DNA of 64,000 bases. Source: Synechococcales cyanobacterium GL140_1_metabinner_5_sub. Lineage in GTDB: Bacteria; Cyanobacteriota; Cyanobacteriia; Cyanobacteriales; Chamaesiphonaceae. How positions within the stretch are numbered: position 1 is the stretch's first letter; each line of letters opens with the position of its first letter. The notes beneath the pieces are model-generated. The model had not been told where the DNA came from. It was given only the letters and a program-made list of their open reading frames with translations, and made no database searches. The stretch lies in the NCBI GenBank assembly GCA_025359065.1, contig JANYHM010000059.1, positions 1-64,000 on the forward strand, read 5' to 3'. This document shows positions 45,450 to 55,775 of the stretch, in pieces. Made by a program: the position numbers and the translations under genes.

Positions 45450-45477
45450 TTATTTGTAGGGTGGGCACTGCCCACGG
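45450..45477 (+). repeat. 28-bp dispersed repeat with GTGGGCACTGCCCAC hairpin
   Basis: TTATTTGTAGGGTGGGCACT followed by GCCCACGG. The same 28-mer with one change is at 61661-61688. Here it ends 8 bp before the tyrA start, so it occupies the place where a ribosome site is expected. Confidence 0.7.
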
Positions 45478-45485
45478 TTGTCTTG

Positions 45486-46328
45486 ATGGCGAATATTGGC
45501 ATTGTAGGATTGGGATTAATTGGGGCTTCCTTGGCTGGAGACCTACGGCAACTCGGGCACCAAGTTTATGGGGTGAGTCGCCAGCAAACTACCTGTGATC
45601 TTGCTGTAGAAAGAAACTTAGTTGATCGAGCCTCCACCGATATTTCTACTTTGGCTCCCTGCCAAATCATTATTATTTGTACCCCGATCGATAAAATCGT
45701 CCCCACTATTGCTCTGCTGGCTCCTCATCTGTCTCCAGAGACTATTGTGACTGATGCTGGATCGGTGAAAGAATCGATCGTTGCCCCAGCTACCAAAATC
45801 TGGCCAAACTTCGTCGGTGGTCATCCGATGGCGGGCAAGGCAGAGAGCGGAATTGTGGCGGCGGAGTTGGGGATGTTTCGAGATAAGCCCTATGTGGTTA
45901 CGCCGATCGCTGAAACTAACCCGATCGCGGTGGATAAGATCAAGAGCTTGGTAGAATCCTTGGACTGTCGTTTGTTTGAAGCTAGCCCTATTGACCACGA
46001 TCGAGCAGTGGCTTGGATCTCCCATTTACCAGTGATGATCAGCTCCAGTCTGATTCATGGTTGTTTAGAAAACTGTCCCCCAGATCTATTAAGCTTAGCC
46101 AAAGGCTTGGCCAGCTCTGGGTTTAAAGATACCAGTCGAGTGGGTGGCGGCAATCCAGAGCTGGGAATTATGATGGCCGAATATAACCGCACGGCGCTGT
46201 TAGACGCATTGCGGGCTTATCAACAAGATTTGGCTCAAACAATTGAGTCGATCGATACTAACCACTGGCCAAAGTTACTAGCTAAACTAGCACGCAGTCA
46301 GGCAGCCCGCCCTGAGTTTTTGGAGTAG
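45486..46328 (+). CDS. tyrA: Prephenate/arogenate dehydrogenase
   Basis: A 280-residue NAD(P) enzyme of tyrosine synthesis. The Rossmann loop is IGIVGLGLIGASLAGDL; FVGGHPMAGKAESGI near 113 and the catalytic-domain segments ASPIDHDRAVAWISHLPVMIS and FKDTSRVGGGNPELG are conserved. The ATG at 45486 is preferred over the TTG one codon upstream. dnaE-C starts 6 bp downstream, so the two are probably co-transcribed. Confidence 0.92.
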   Translation: MANIGIVGLGLIGASLAGDLRQLGHQVYGVSRQQTTCDLAVERNLVDRASTDISTLAPCQIIIICTPIDKIVPTIALLAPHLSPETIVTDAGSVKESIVAPATKIWPNFVGGHPMAGKAESGIVAAELGMFRDKPYVVTPIAETNPIAVDKIKSLVESLDCRLFEASPIDHDRAVAWISHLPVMISSSLIHGCLENCPPDLLSLAKGLASSGFKDTSRVGGGNPELGIMMAEYNRTALLDALRAYQQDLAQTIESIDTNHWPKLLAKLARSQAARPEFLE

Positions 46329-46334
46329 AGATCT

Positions 46335-46442
46335 ATGGTCAAAATTATTGCTCGCAAATCACTAGGAGTCCAGCCCGTCTACGATATTGGCGTGGCAAAA
46401 GACCATAATTTTTTGGTGGCCGATCAGTTCGTAGCTTCTAAC
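46335..46442 (+). other. IntC segment of the DnaE split intein (36 codons)
   Basis: It has the block G end SN before the extein cysteine, and DHNF (block F) with the conserved His. The penultimate residue is Ser rather than the His found in many inteins, as is usual for DnaE inteins of this group. Confidence 0.95.
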
Positions 46443-47774
46443 TGCTTCAATAAGTCCCACTCCACGGCTTATGCCTACGTTACCTACCAAACGGCTTTCT
46501 TAAAGGCCAACTATCCGGTGGAGTACATGGCGGCTTTGTTGACTGCCAACAGCGGCGACCAAGACAAAGTCACTAAGTATTTGAGCAACTGCGAACAGAC
46601 CCTTAGCATTAAAGTAGAGCCACCCGATATCAATCGATCGAACATTAATTTCACGCCAGTTATGGGGCAAAAGAGTATTTTGTTTGGCCTTTCGGCGATT
46701 AAGAACGTGGGAGAAGGGGCGATCGAAGCAATTCTTTCTATCCGTCAAGAAGGCGGTGAATTTTCATCTTTGGCAGATCTATGTCAACGGATTAATTTGC
46801 AATCGGTAAATAGCCGCAACTTAGAATCCTTGATCAAATGTGGGGCTTTTGACAAAATTGAACCAAACCGGCAGCAGCTCATTAATGATTTAGAAGTGGT
46901 AGTGCCTTGGGCACAGAAGCGCGCCAAAGAAAAAGCGGTAGGTCAGGCTAATCTATTTGACTTGATGAGCGGCGGCGGCGCGAAGGCTAATAGTTTTGAA
47001 GCAGCACCAAAAGCCCCGGCGGTAAATGATTTTACGGCACAAGAACGACTGCAATTTGAGTTAGAACTTTTGGGCGTATATGTTTCTGATCACCCACTAA
47101 AACCAGCAGAGCGATCGATTCGTCGCCAGCAGATTGAAACTGTGAAATTGAGAGAAATTGATAAGCATTTGCGCAAGCCAATTAAGTTGGTGGTGATGCT
47201 GCAAGAAGTGAAAATCACTCAGACCAAAAAAGACAACAAAGCCATGGCTATTTTGAAGCTAACGAGCATAGATGGAATGATTGTCCCGGCAGTGGCTTTT
47301 GCTGACACCTATGAAAAAGTGAAGGATTTATTGAGTGTAAATGTGCCAATTTTGGTGCATGGCAAAGCTGGTCGGCGAGATGAAGAACTACAGGTAGTAG
47401 TAGAAGATATTGAAGCGATCGACATGTCTTTGGCCGGGGAAGAAGAAGAATCTGACGATCGGATTGCCCTGGTGAAGATCGATATGGAAACCCTAAAAGA
47501 CGAACGACAAATGCAACAGCTCCAAACAATTTTAGAAGAATATGCCGGAGTTGATGAAGAAACTGCTAAAACCCCGGTATATGCCCTAATTGAATCCGAT
47601 GCTGGACGTAGACTGGTTAGGTTTGGTCAGCAGTTCGCTCTCGAAGCCGAAGAACTAGCGATCGACCGAATTGCCACCTTGGGTTTTAACGCCAAAGTTC
47701 GATCGATGCCCCCAGAACTGCGTGATGTCAACAGCGACAACGCGATCGAAGAAGAACCCAACCCGCAATCATGA
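46335..47774 (+). CDS. dnaE: DNA polymerase III alpha subunit, C-terminal half, with split-intein IntC
   Basis: A 479-residue protein. Residues 1-36 are the IntC part of the cyanobacterial DnaE split intein, recognised by VYDIGVAKDHNFLVADQF and the terminal VASN; residue 37 is the +1 cysteine, with extein CFNKSHSTAYAYVTYQTAFL. Residues 37-479 are the C-terminal part of the alpha subunit (finger/helix-hairpin-helix region with KSILFGLSAIKNVGEGAIEAIL, and the OB domain). Trans-splicing joins it to a separately encoded DnaE-N, which is not in this window. Downstream of tyrA with a 6-bp gap. Confidence 0.97.
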   Translation: MVKIIARKSLGVQPVYDIGVAKDHNFLVADQFVASNCFNKSHSTAYAYVTYQTAFLKANYPVEYMAALLTANSGDQDKVTKYLSNCEQTLSIKVEPPDINRSNINFTPVMGQKSILFGLSAIKNVGEGAIEAILSIRQEGGEFSSLADLCQRINLQSVNSRNLESLIKCGAFDKIEPNRQQLINDLEVVVPWAQKRAKEKAVGQANLFDLMSGGGAKANSFEAAPKAPAVNDFTAQERLQFELELLGVYVSDHPLKPAERSIRRQQIETVKLREIDKHLRKPIKLVVMLQEVKITQTKKDNKAMAILKLTSIDGMIVPAVAFADTYEKVKDLLSVNVPILVHGKAGRRDEELQVVVEDIEAIDMSLAGEEEESDDRIALVKIDMETLKDERQMQQLQTILEEYAGVDEETAKTPVYALIESDAGRRLVRFGQQFALEAEELAIDRIATLGFNAKVRSMPPELRDVNSDNAIEEEPNPQS

Positions 47775-47784
47775 CGGTTTGGAC

Positions 47785-49434
47785 TTACGCAAAACTGCCC
47801 ACTGGGGCGATGCGGCTCAACCTTAAACTGGGGTGATCGCCTTCTACTTGGCCGACGTTCCACTCGTTTTTAAACAAAAGTACGGGGCGCTCCCAGTTAT
47901 CTTTGACCACCATAGTATTGAAAAGCTTCCCAGCTTTTTCTAGGGCTGGCCAGCCATCTAGTACCCAGCGGGCTACCGAAAAGCCCAAAGGATCCAGCAT
48001 AGTTTCTACGCCGTACTCATTGCGCAGCCTGAACTGCACTACTTCAAACTGCAATTGACCTACTGCTGCCAAAATGGGGTCGCGCTTGGCATCATCAGCA
48101 GAATACATAATTTGCACCGCGCCTTCTTCTCGTAGTTCCGTGACTCCTTTTTGGAACTGTTTGAACTTGGATGGATTCGGATTCCGTAAATAGGCAAATA
48201 GCTCAGGCGAGAAACAAGGAATGCCAGCATACTCCAGCTTGGTGCCGCCGGTATAAATGGTGTCGCCGATCGCAAACACCCCTGGATTATTTAAACCAAT
48301 CACATCACCAGGATAAGCTTCTTCGATCGACTCTCGATCCTGGGCAAACAGCTTCTGAGGTCGAGATAAACGCACTGTCTTACCTGTGCGAGTGTGGCTC
48401 ACTGCCATATCTTTCTCAAATTTGCCAGTGCAAACCCGCACAAAAGCTACTCTGTCCCGGTGGCGAGGATCCATATTGGCTTGGAGCTTAAAGACAAACC
48501 CCGAAAACTCTGGATAGCTAGGAGCAATTTCGCCGATATTAGAAGCGCGGCTGCCTGGTTGCAGAGCGTATTCCAGAAAATACTGTAAAAATAGCTCTAC
48601 CCCAAAGTTAGTCATGGCGCTGCCGAAAAATACCGGGGTCATTAGACCAGCATGAATCGACTCCATATCAATCTCAGAACCAACCCCATCTAACAATTCC
48701 AAATCTTCATGAAGTTGGGCAAATAGTTCTGGATCCAGCAAACCAACCAAACGGGGGTCATCTAAATCAAATATTGTTTCGCTGGCTTCCCGACTGCCGT
48801 GGGCGCTGCGTTCAAACAAGTGAACTTTGCGTTCTCGGCGATCGAACACCCCTTTGAAGCGATCGCCACTGCCGATCGGCCAATTTACCGCATAGGTGGC
48901 CAAGCCCAGCTCTTGCTCTACTTCATCTAGCAGCTCTAATGGTTCTCTGCCCGGTCGATCGAGCTTATTAATGAAAGTAAAAATTGGCAGCTCGCGCATT
49001 TTGCAAACTTCAAACAGTTTGCGGGTTTGAGGTTCTAACCCCTTAGCTGTATCAATTAACATCACCGCATTGTCGGCAGCAGCCAGCGTGCGATAGGTGT
49101 CTTCACTAAAGTCTTGGTGACCAGGAGTATCTAGTAAATTGATCTGAAATCCATCATAGACAAACTGCAACACCGTGGAAGTAATCGAAATGCCCCGCTG
49201 TTTCTCCATTTCCATCCAGTCAGAAGTAGCCTTCCGCTGATCGCGGCGGGCTTTGACTGCTCCGGCTTCGTGAATGGCACCCCCGTACAGCAGCAGTTTT
49301 TCTGTTAAGGTAGTCTTACCGGCATCGGGGTGAGAGATAATTGCGAAGTTGCGGCGCTGAGCCACTGCGAGCTGTAGCTCAACTTGGGTAGCTTTTAACT
49401 CAGTTTGTGACTCAGATTGCAATTCAGTGGACAT
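47785..49434 (-). CDS. prfC: Peptide chain release factor 3
   Basis: A 549-residue translational GTPase that recycles RF1/RF2. G1 [15 protein letters not shown] near 36, G2 [10 protein letters not shown]3 DTPGHQDF, G4 FINKLDR; followed by RF3-type [17 protein letters not shown] and C-terminal domains. It converges on dnaE-C with 10 bp between the stops. Confidence 0.95.
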   Translation of the reverse strand: MSTELQSESQTELKATQVELQLAVAQRRNFAIISHPDAGKTTLTEKLLLYGGAIHEAGAVKARRDQRKATSDWMEMEKQRGISITSTVLQFVYDGFQINLLDTPGHQDFSEDTYRTLAAADNAVMLIDTAKGLEPQTRKLFEVCKMRELPIFTFINKLDRPGREPLELLDEVEQELGLATYAVNWPIGSGDRFKGVFDRRERKVHLFERSAHGSREASETIFDLDDPRLVGLLDPELFAQLHEDLELLDGVGSEIDMESIHAGLMTPVFFGSAMTNFGVELFLQYFLEYALQPGSRASNIGEIAPSYPEFSGFVFKLQANMDPRHRDRVAFVRVCTGKFEKDMAVSHTRTGKTVRLSRPQKLFAQDRESIEEAYPGDVIGLNNPGVFAIGDTIYTGGTKLEYAGIPCFSPELFAYLRNPNPSKFKQFQKGVTELREEGAVQIMYSADDAKRDPILAAVGQLQFEVVQFRLRNEYGVETMLDPLGFSVARWVLDGWPALEKAGKLFNTMVVKDNWERPVLLFKNEWNVGQVEGDHPSLRLSRIAPVGSFA

Positions 49435-49587
49435 AAAAAAATGGGGCGATTATTGCAGCCTCTTCCAAAAAAGACAGTCTGAACAGTCTATCACGCTACA
49501 AACAAGCGATTCTACTGACGCTGGTAGCAGGCTGTTTAGGTATGATTGGCTAGTAAAAATAGGGGAGCCAAAGGGGAGAAAATTACT

Positions 49588-50706
49588 ATGGAAGACAAAC
49601 AAATGCTCTTTGATGCTTGCAGTAGCCAATCAGAGCCGCGTTTGCTACAGTTGGCTGCCCTCAAAGACCCAGAAATATCCAAGTCGATTGCCAAAAATGT
49701 GTTCATCACCGAGGCCGTGGCGATCGAAATTTTTGGGGACTACCCCCACGAACTGCTTAGCAATACCAGTTTTACCCGACTGGGCAAGTTCAATCCTGAG
49801 TTTATGCAAGATTTATTTACCCGCTATTACTGGGTGGTGCCTACTTTAATTTTGCCGGTAACTTGGTTTCGTTACTTGCTAAGCCATCCCGATCCTGATG
49901 TCAGGCGATCAGCAGCCAGTAATCCTAATTTACCAAAGCAGTTTCACGAACAGTGTGTTACCAGCCAAGACACCGCCTTGCGTATGGGCATTTCTAACAA
50001 TTTCAACATATCTTACAACTCACTTAGTTACCTGCGCAATGATCCAGATCCCCAAATCAAGGCGATCGCCACTCAAAATCCTGGTAATTTCTCCTTGACC
50101 ATTAAGTTGCCAAACCCCGCTCCACCGGCTGCTGCAATTAAGGCTCCGGCAGAGAACGAGTTTGCTAATGGTAACGGCACAGCAAATAATTCAGCCAGTA
50201 GTGCGATCAGAGACTTTACCGCGCCGAGTATGACCGAACTCCAGGCATTTGGTGTTTCCAGATCCACAGCTTTGACTCAGCTCCAAGCCAATGATTCTGC
50301 TCCAATCAGTCGCGGATTACCAATGCTGATTATTGCGGCACTGAGCCTGTTATCGTTGGGTCTGCTGGCTACTCTTTGGAGTCTGTTGGGTCAAAGAGGA
50401 TCTGTCGCACCTGTTTCTACCAATTTACAGGCCGCTGCCAAAACCGGTAAACCGCTGGCCGCAGATGGTACGGCGAAAGATCTAGATAAGATGAATCAGG
50501 CGATCGAAATAGCCAATGTCGCCAGTTTAGCTGCCCAGCAGTTTCCTGATAAGCCAGGTTGGAACGCAATCAGCAAACAATGGACAGAGGCGATCGCCAT
50601 CCTGAATAAAATACCCAGCGACTCTAAGATCTATACTGCTGCTCAATCAAAAATTCGCTCCTATCGAGTGATCTTGGCAACGGCTACGCAAAACGCGCGA
50701 CAATAG
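49588..50706 (+). CDS. Repeat protein with one membrane segment, function unknown
   Basis: A 372-residue protein. The N-terminal about 170 residues form short helical repeats (HPDPDVRRSAASNPNLPKQF and NDPDPQIKAIATQNPGNF are LRV/HEAT-like). A linker rich in Ala, Asn and Thr follows; one membrane helix lies near residue 250 (PMLIIAALSLLSLGLLATL), then a helical domain presumably outside the membrane. AAGGGGAG stands 8 bases before the ATG, which decides this start over a TTG at 49546. Alone, not in an evident operon. Confidence 0.75.
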   Translation: MEDKQMLFDACSSQSEPRLLQLAALKDPEISKSIAKNVFITEAVAIEIFGDYPHELLSNTSFTRLGKFNPEFMQDLFTRYYWVVPTLILPVTWFRYLLSHPDPDVRRSAASNPNLPKQFHEQCVTSQDTALRMGISNNFNISYNSLSYLRNDPDPQIKAIATQNPGNFSLTIKLPNPAPPAAAIKAPAENEFANGNGTANNSASSAIRDFTAPSMTELQAFGVSRSTALTQLQANDSAPISRGLPMLIIAALSLLSLGLLATLWSLLGQRGSVAPVSTNLQAAAKTGKPLAADGTAKDLDKMNQAIEIANVASLAAQQFPDKPGWNAISKQWTEAIAILNKIPSDSKIYTAAQSKIRSYRVILATATQNARQ

Positions 50707-50792
50707 ACCAGATAACAGCTTGAACTACCCCATGAACCAGCTATTTGACGGCAGCCTTGTGACTTGCATCACAATATAATGAGGGCAGAAAT

Positions 50793-50840
50793 GTTTCCGC
50801 AACTCTCGATCAGCGAGTCAGGAAACCAGATCGCTTTTTA
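50793..50840 (+). other. Nested hairpin before the WD40 gene
   Basis: GTTTCC (50793-50798) pairs with GGAAAC (50821-50826) and encloses CTCG/CGAG; TTTTTATTTT follows after a few bases. It could be a terminator for the gene at 49588 (about 90 bp after its stop) or a 5'-leader structure of the WD40 gene. Confidence 0.4.
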
Positions 50841-50872
50841 TTTTCGCCTATTCGTTGCGCCAAAGCTGAACC

Positions 50873-52810
50873 ATGCTGGATTCCATCACTCGTACTCTCG
50901 AAAAAAACTCCCAAATTGCCAGGATCAGAAAACTTACCTTCTGTGCCTGTCACAACCGCTGGAGTAAAGATGCCCAGAACATGTCAGCACAGGAACTCCA
51001 AAGCTGCTTAGAAGCACTATACGATCGACATGCCACAATCGTTGAGTTTAAACATGCTCTGTATCAGATTGTAATTAAGCTCAATCACAGCAGCGAATAC
51101 TATTCGATCGCCAACGATATTTGCACCGAAATCGAAAAAGCCTACGACGCACCGCAACCAAAGACGGCGAAAGCATCCGCTAACAAGCTAGCTCCCACGG
51201 CAATCGAAACCCAGAGCTTACATATAGTCCATATACAAATTCAGGCGATCACTATCCCCATGAATGTGTTATGCGAAGTAACCATCGATGGTCAACCACG
51301 GTTCCAACGGGTGATCGAGCTACCCACAGCTTTTGCCGCTGAATACCAAGTTTGGCAAGCTAACTATCGTCAAGCTCCTGGTCAATCATTGATCGATCGA
51401 GCCACCAGTCCAGAACTCGATCGGGTCAATAGATCTTGGGAATCGACCAGTAGCCTTATTGCTATGGTGCAGCGCTGGTATCAGAGCGATCAGTGGAAAA
51501 CTCTGCGTCATCAGTTGCAAAGCTTTGTCCCTGGTGATGCTCCATTGCAAATGGTGGTGAGCGGTAATGATCTGCCTCACTGGCAGTTGCAATGGTCAGA
51601 TTTTAGTCAGGCTGTCCAGTTGCAGCCCGCCATTATCAACTTAGCTTCTAGACCAGCTCCGATCGAAGCTCTGCAACAATCACCGAACCAGGCCATTGAA
51701 GCCGCAGAACAGCCTGGGATTCAATCTGCTGATCAAAGCTCAGAGCTAGTGATTGTTGAGCTAATGGAACCAGCTAGCCCAACTTTATTGCCTACAAATC
51801 AATCAGCTATTTTTGGAGTTGAGGCTACTGGCGAAATTGGCGATGATTTGCAGCCTCCTACCATTTCTTCAGCAATCGCTGTCCCGATCGTATTAGACTA
51901 TGACACTCTTACTTTAGAGCAACATCTCACTGGCTACCACAGCGAAGTCCACGCGCTGGCGATCAATCCCCGGCGAGGCCTTATTGTTAGTGGTCATGGC
52001 GATATTGGCTACAAAGACAACAATCTGAAGGTCTGGCGCACCAGTGGCGAGCTAATCCGAGATTTGGCTGGCCATAGCAACTGGATCCAGACTCTGGTTT
52101 TAACTGAAGACGGACTGCGGGCTTATAGCTCTGGTTTAGATAAACAAATTTTGGCCTGGAATCTGGCTACTGGTGAAAAATTACCGTTTCAGATCAACGC
52201 TGAAAATGCCGTTACTAGTTTGCTATTGGCTAAGCAAGAACAGCATTTGATCGCCGGTACTAGTGATGGTCAAATTAAAATTTGGGATAGTCGCCGTGGT
52301 GATTTTCTGACTTCTTGGTTTGCCCATGAAGGCGGTGTACATGGTTTGGCTGCTACCGATAGCTTCGCTGGCAACGGAGGAGATCGACTTTTGGTTAGCG
52401 CCGGAGAAGATGGTATTGCCCGCCTATGGAACGGACTGAATGGCAGCGGCATTCGCCAATTTGTTGGTCATGGTGGTCGCGTTACCCGAGTAGCGATCGA
52501 TCCCACTGGTGAAAGAGTAATCACCGCAGGCATCGATCGCACCGTGCGTATTTGGGACACAGCTACTGGTAACTTGCTGCACACTTTGGTCGGTCACGAA
52601 CGGGCTGTTAACTGCATGATTTTGACTCCTGACGGTCGATCGATCGTTACTGGTAGCGATGACAAAACCATCAAGATCTGGCAACTACAAAATGGTCGGT
52701 TGATCAATAATCTCTATGGTCACAACACTCCTGTCCTTTCCGTCGCGGTAGGTGGTAATACCTTGGTTAGCGGTGGTTATGGGGAGATGCGGATCTGGGA
52801 GATCGGCTAA
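50873..52810 (+). CDS. WD40 seven-bladed propeller protein with N-terminal adaptor-like domain
   Basis: A 645-residue protein. Residues about 36-95 are helical (SAQELQSCLEALYDRHATIV..YYSIANDICTEIEKAYD) and resemble the small effector-associated domains found in cyanobacterial conflict or signalling proteins. Residues about 120-265 contain ITIPMNVLCEVTIDGQPRF and LPHWQLQWSDFSQA, like the region before CHAT or NACHT modules. Residues about 345-645 hold seven WD repeats, ending VWRTSG, AWNLATG, IWDSRRG, LWNGLNG, IWDTATG, IWQLQNG and IWEIG, i.e. a full propeller. No catalytic domain is present, so an adaptor or sensor is likely. Confidence 0.85.
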   Translation: MLDSITRTLEKNSQIARIRKLTFCACHNRWSKDAQNMSAQELQSCLEALYDRHATIVEFKHALYQIVIKLNHSSEYYSIANDICTEIEKAYDAPQPKTAKASANKLAPTAIETQSLHIVHIQIQAITIPMNVLCEVTIDGQPRFQRVIELPTAFAAEYQVWQANYRQAPGQSLIDRATSPELDRVNRSWESTSSLIAMVQRWYQSDQWKTLRHQLQSFVPGDAPLQMVVSGNDLPHWQLQWSDFSQAVQLQPAIINLASRPAPIEALQQSPNQAIEAAEQPGIQSADQSSELVIVELMEPASPTLLPTNQSAIFGVEATGEIGDDLQPPTISSAIAVPIVLDYDTLTLEQHLTGYHSEVHALAINPRRGLIVSGHGDIGYKDNNLKVWRTSGELIRDLAGHSNWIQTLVLTEDGLRAYSSGLDKQILAWNLATGEKLPFQINAENAVTSLLLAKQEQHLIAGTSDGQIKIWDSRRGDFLTSWFAHEGGVHGLAATDSFAGNGGDRLLVSAGEDGIARLWNGLNGSGIRQFVGHGGRVTRVAIDPTGERVITAGIDRTVRIWDTATGNLLHTLVGHERAVNCMILTPDGRSIVTGSDDKTIKIWQLQNGRLINNLYGHNTPVLSVAVGGNTLVSGGYGEMRIWEIG

Positions 52811-52845
52811 AAAATCATCCCTCCCCGATCAAAGGCTGCGTTTAA

Positions 52846-54048
52846 CTAACCGCGCACACTGCTAGACCAAACTCTAGTTGGTAAGCCCCATACATAGATA
52901 AAGCCTTCGGCAGCCCTGTGATCGAACTGATCCTCGGCACCATAAGTAGCCAGATCCATCGAATATAGGCTGTATGGAGACTTGCGACCAACCATTATGG
53001 CATTGCCCTTAAAGAGCTTGATCCGCACAGTGCCACTGACCCGTTCTTGGGTTTGTAGCACGAAAGCATCTAACGCTGCTTTTAGTGGACTGTACCAAAG
53101 GCCGTTGTAGACTATTTTGCTGTAGGTTTCTTCGATGTTGCGCTTATACTGGCTCACATCACCCGTTAAGGTCAGACTTTCTAAATCGCGGTGAGCCTGG
53201 ATTAGTACTGAGAGTGCTGGAACTTCGTAGATTTCCCGAGACTTGATACCCACTAAGCGATTCTCTACCATGTCAATCCGACCAATACCATGGCGACCGA
53301 CGGTTTGGTTGAGCTGCACAATCAGGTCTACCGGCGATAGCTGCACATTATTGATTGCTACCGGAATCCCCTTGGCAAACTCGATTTCAATATACTCTGG
53401 GGTATCTGGAGTGTTTTCGATCGCCGCTGTTAAAGCATAGACTTCCTCCAAGGGCTCGTGCCAAGGGTCTTCTAAGTTACCCGCTTCCACGCTGCGTCCC
53501 AACAAGTTCAAATCCACGCTGTAAGGCGAGGACTTTTTAACTGGTGAAGGAATTCCGACTTTTTCGCCGTAAGCAATAGTTTCTTCGCGGCTCATGCCCC
53601 ACTCCCGCGCTGGAGCCAGTACTTTAAGCTGAGGATTTAAAGCGGCGATCGACACATCAAATCGTACCTGGTCATTACCTTTGCCAGTGCAACCATGGGC
53701 AACCGCATCGGCACCGTATTCAGCAGCAGCTTCTACCAGCATTTTGGCAATCAATGGTCTAGCCAAAGAAGTAGAAAGCGGATAGCGATTTTCATATAAA
53801 GCATTTGCCATCAGCGCTGGGAAAGCATAGTCCCGCACAAATTCTTTCCGACCATCTACTACCAAAGACACACTGGCTCCCGAAGCCAAGGCTTTTTTGC
53901 GAATTGGCTCTAGCTCATCGCCCTGCCCCAGATCGGCAGCCAGGGTAATGACTTCTTCGACACCCCATTCTTGTTTGAGGTAAGGAATACACACGGAGGT
54001 ATCTACACCCCCAGAATAAGCAAGGACTACTTTTTTTGCGCGACTCAT
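52846..54048 (-). CDS. argG: Argininosuccinate synthase
   Basis: A 400-residue enzyme joining citrulline and aspartate with ATP in arginine synthesis. ATP loop [32 protein letters not shown] near 118; [17 protein letters not shown] near 176. Converges on the WD40 gene (35 bp gap). Confidence 0.97.
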   Translation of the reverse strand: MSRAKKVVLAYSGGVDTSVCIPYLKQEWGVEEVITLAADLGQGDELEPIRKKALASGASVSLVVDGRKEFVRDYAFPALMANALYENRYPLSTSLARPLIAKMLVEAAAEYGADAVAHGCTGKGNDQVRFDVSIAALNPQLKVLAPAREWGMSREETIAYGEKVGIPSPVKKSSPYSVDLNLLGRSVEAGNLEDPWHEPLEEVYALTAAIENTPDTPEYIEIEFAKGIPVAINNVQLSPVDLIVQLNQTVGRHGIGRIDMVENRLVGIKSREIYEVPALSVLIQAHRDLESLTLTGDVSQYKRNIEETYSKIVYNGLWYSPLKAALDAFVLQTQERVSGTVRIKLFKGNAIMVGRKSPYSLYSMDLATYGAEDQFDHRAAEGFIYVWGLPTRVWSSSVRG

Positions 54049-54132
54049 AGGTTAAGGCTCTGCTCCAAATACAGACCCCATATTATAGGATTGTGTTAGC
54101 CTTGGCTGCTCTCAGCTAACACAATCCTCAAC

Positions 54133-54582
54133 CTATTTCCAAAAATCGGCTGCTGCATAAGCATTGGGCAACTTCCCGATCGTCAGACAAATTGAAATTA
54201 CCGCACCTAGCAGCACAAAAAACCTTAACCACATCCAGTCCCGGTTTTTCCGCGAAGATGGCGGCAGGTAAACAGCAATCACTGCCAACAAAATCGAAAT
54301 TGGATTCATCGTCAACAATATCGGCCAAGAATTTTTCCACAACTCCCACAAAGGCAAGCCCGCTTCCCCGGCTAACTGTCGAATATGAGAGCTACCACCG
54401 ATCGCAAACACGGTCATGGATAGAGATAAGGTGTAGATAGAAGCTGTCAAACTAGTCCCTAATGCCAGAATCGCACCGATCGACTTCTGATTTTTGGGTA
54501 CCAAAACCAAAAAAGTGGCTCCTGCTAAACAGGCTAATGACCAAGTGCCCCAAAAAATTAAAAATAATGCAAGTTCGAGCAT
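54133..54582 (-). CDS. Four-helix membrane protein, function unknown
   Basis: A 149-residue protein with four hydrophobic stretches (about 1-25, 35-60, 85-105 and 120-140) and a linker GGSSHIRQLAGEAGLPLWEL. Not recognised. It precedes argG on the minus strand with an 84-bp gap. Confidence 0.65.
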   Translation of the reverse strand: MLELALFLIFWGTWSLACLAGATFLVLVPKNQKSIGAILALGTSLTASIYTLSLSMTVFAIGGSSHIRQLAGEAGLPLWELWKNSWPILLTMNPISILLAVIAVYLPPSSRKNRDWMWLRFFVLLGAVISICLTIGKLPNAYAAADFWK

Positions 54583-54768
54583 GTGGCCTGGTTTGCTGCG
54601 CTAATTTTCAAGGTAGTGCAAAGAAAATACAGTCATCAATGTAGCCGATTCGCTCTGGGCATTCTATGGACAATGTGCTGAACGAATCTGAGAAAATATT
54701 AAACTCTTGTAACTTTTAGTAAAAAAATAGTCGATAATGTAAAATTGACGTTTACATAAAGTGACCCG

Positions 54769-55491
54769 GTGAGTAATCTGAGTACTGTTTCTGATGCCAA
54801 GCGTAAGTTTAACGCCCAACATAGCCGCCCAATTAATTCGATTTTCCGCCGGGTTGTGGAAGAACTTTTGGTCGAAATGCACCTGCTGTCGGTGAATGAA
54901 GGATTTGTCTACGATTCAATTTACGCTTTGGGCGTGGTCAGCAGCTTTGATAAGTTCATGGCCGACTATCGGCCAGAGGGCGATAAGACCAGCATTTTTG
55001 CGGCTCTCTGCCAATGTATTGATAGCACTACTGAAAAATATCGCCAAGATGCGGCTGCGGTAAAAACGGCAGCTTCGGAGCTGCAAGGTACTGATGTTTT
55101 GTCTCGGGTGGCTGAGTTAGCTAGCGGCCAAGGTGGCGATGCTCTAGCTCAAACTTTGCAGTCGATCGGCAAAAACACCAAGTTCAAGTACAGTCGGCTA
55201 TTTGGCATTGGCTTGTTCAATTTGCTAGATGATGTGGCTGCTGAGAAGTTTGCCGATGAGGCAGGCCGCACCGAGACTGTGGGTAAACTGGCTGAGGCGC
55301 TCAATTTACCTGCCGATAAGCTAGGGAAAGATCTAGATTCTTACCGGAGTAGTTTGGCTAAGCTAGTGCAAATGCAGGCGGCGATGGCTGATATTATTGA
55401 GGCTGATCGCAAGAAGCGTGAGCAGCGCGAACAAGATAAGGCCACTGCTGCGGCAGCTACTACCCCTGCAGCTACAGAAAAGCCAGAGTAA
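54769..55491 (+). CDS. thf1: Psb29/THF1 photosystem II biogenesis protein
   Basis: A 240-residue protein. VSDAKRKFNAQHSRPINSIFRRVVEELLVEMHLL and FKYSRLFGIGLFNLLDDV are the family signature; the C-terminus is an acidic and basic coiled coil (EADRKKREQREQDKA). Psb29 takes part in photosystem II assembly and FtsH protease function in cyanobacteria. The start is a GTG (M-SNLSTVSDAK). Confidence 0.93.
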   Translation: MSNLSTVSDAKRKFNAQHSRPINSIFRRVVEELLVEMHLLSVNEGFVYDSIYALGVVSSFDKFMADYRPEGDKTSIFAALCQCIDSTTEKYRQDAAAVKTAASELQGTDVLSRVAELASGQGGDALAQTLQSIGKNTKFKYSRLFGIGLFNLLDDVAAEKFADEAGRTETVGKLAEALNLPADKLGKDLDSYRSSLAKLVQMQAAMADIIEADRKKREQREQDKATAAAATTPAATEKPE

Positions 55492-55775
55492 TTGGGTGTA
55501 TCCCAATAGTTTGGGGTCTGCAAAGATCCCATAGTTTCTGAGACGAATATTAATCTTTAGGAATAAGAATTCAATAACATCAAAGAGAACCAATGCGTAG
55601 GGGCGCATTGAATGCGCCCTACCATTGGTTTTCGAGAGATCAAGAAATCATCAACTTCTATGAGTTATTGAATTCCCATTCCTTAACAACTTCTGCCAAT
55701 CCGGCTAGGTATCAAATTTACCTGGCTACGAAGACTTACAATTTCTCGCCGTCTCGCCAAATAGAATTTACAAAA
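55492..55775. other. Intergenic stretch with a palindromic element
   Basis: No gene seen. Contains CCAATG at 55589 through CATTGG at 55628, an inverted repeat with centre GTAGGGGCGCATT/AATGCGCCCTAC (55597-55622). Confidence 0.5.
55589..55628. repeat. 40-bp palindrome of the GTAGGGGCGCATTG type
   Basis: Near-perfect inverted repeat with arms 55589-55609 and 55611-55628. Units of this kind (GGGCGCATTGAATGCGCCC) are scattered in bacterial genomes and usually appear outside genes; only one copy is in this window. Confidence 0.6.
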
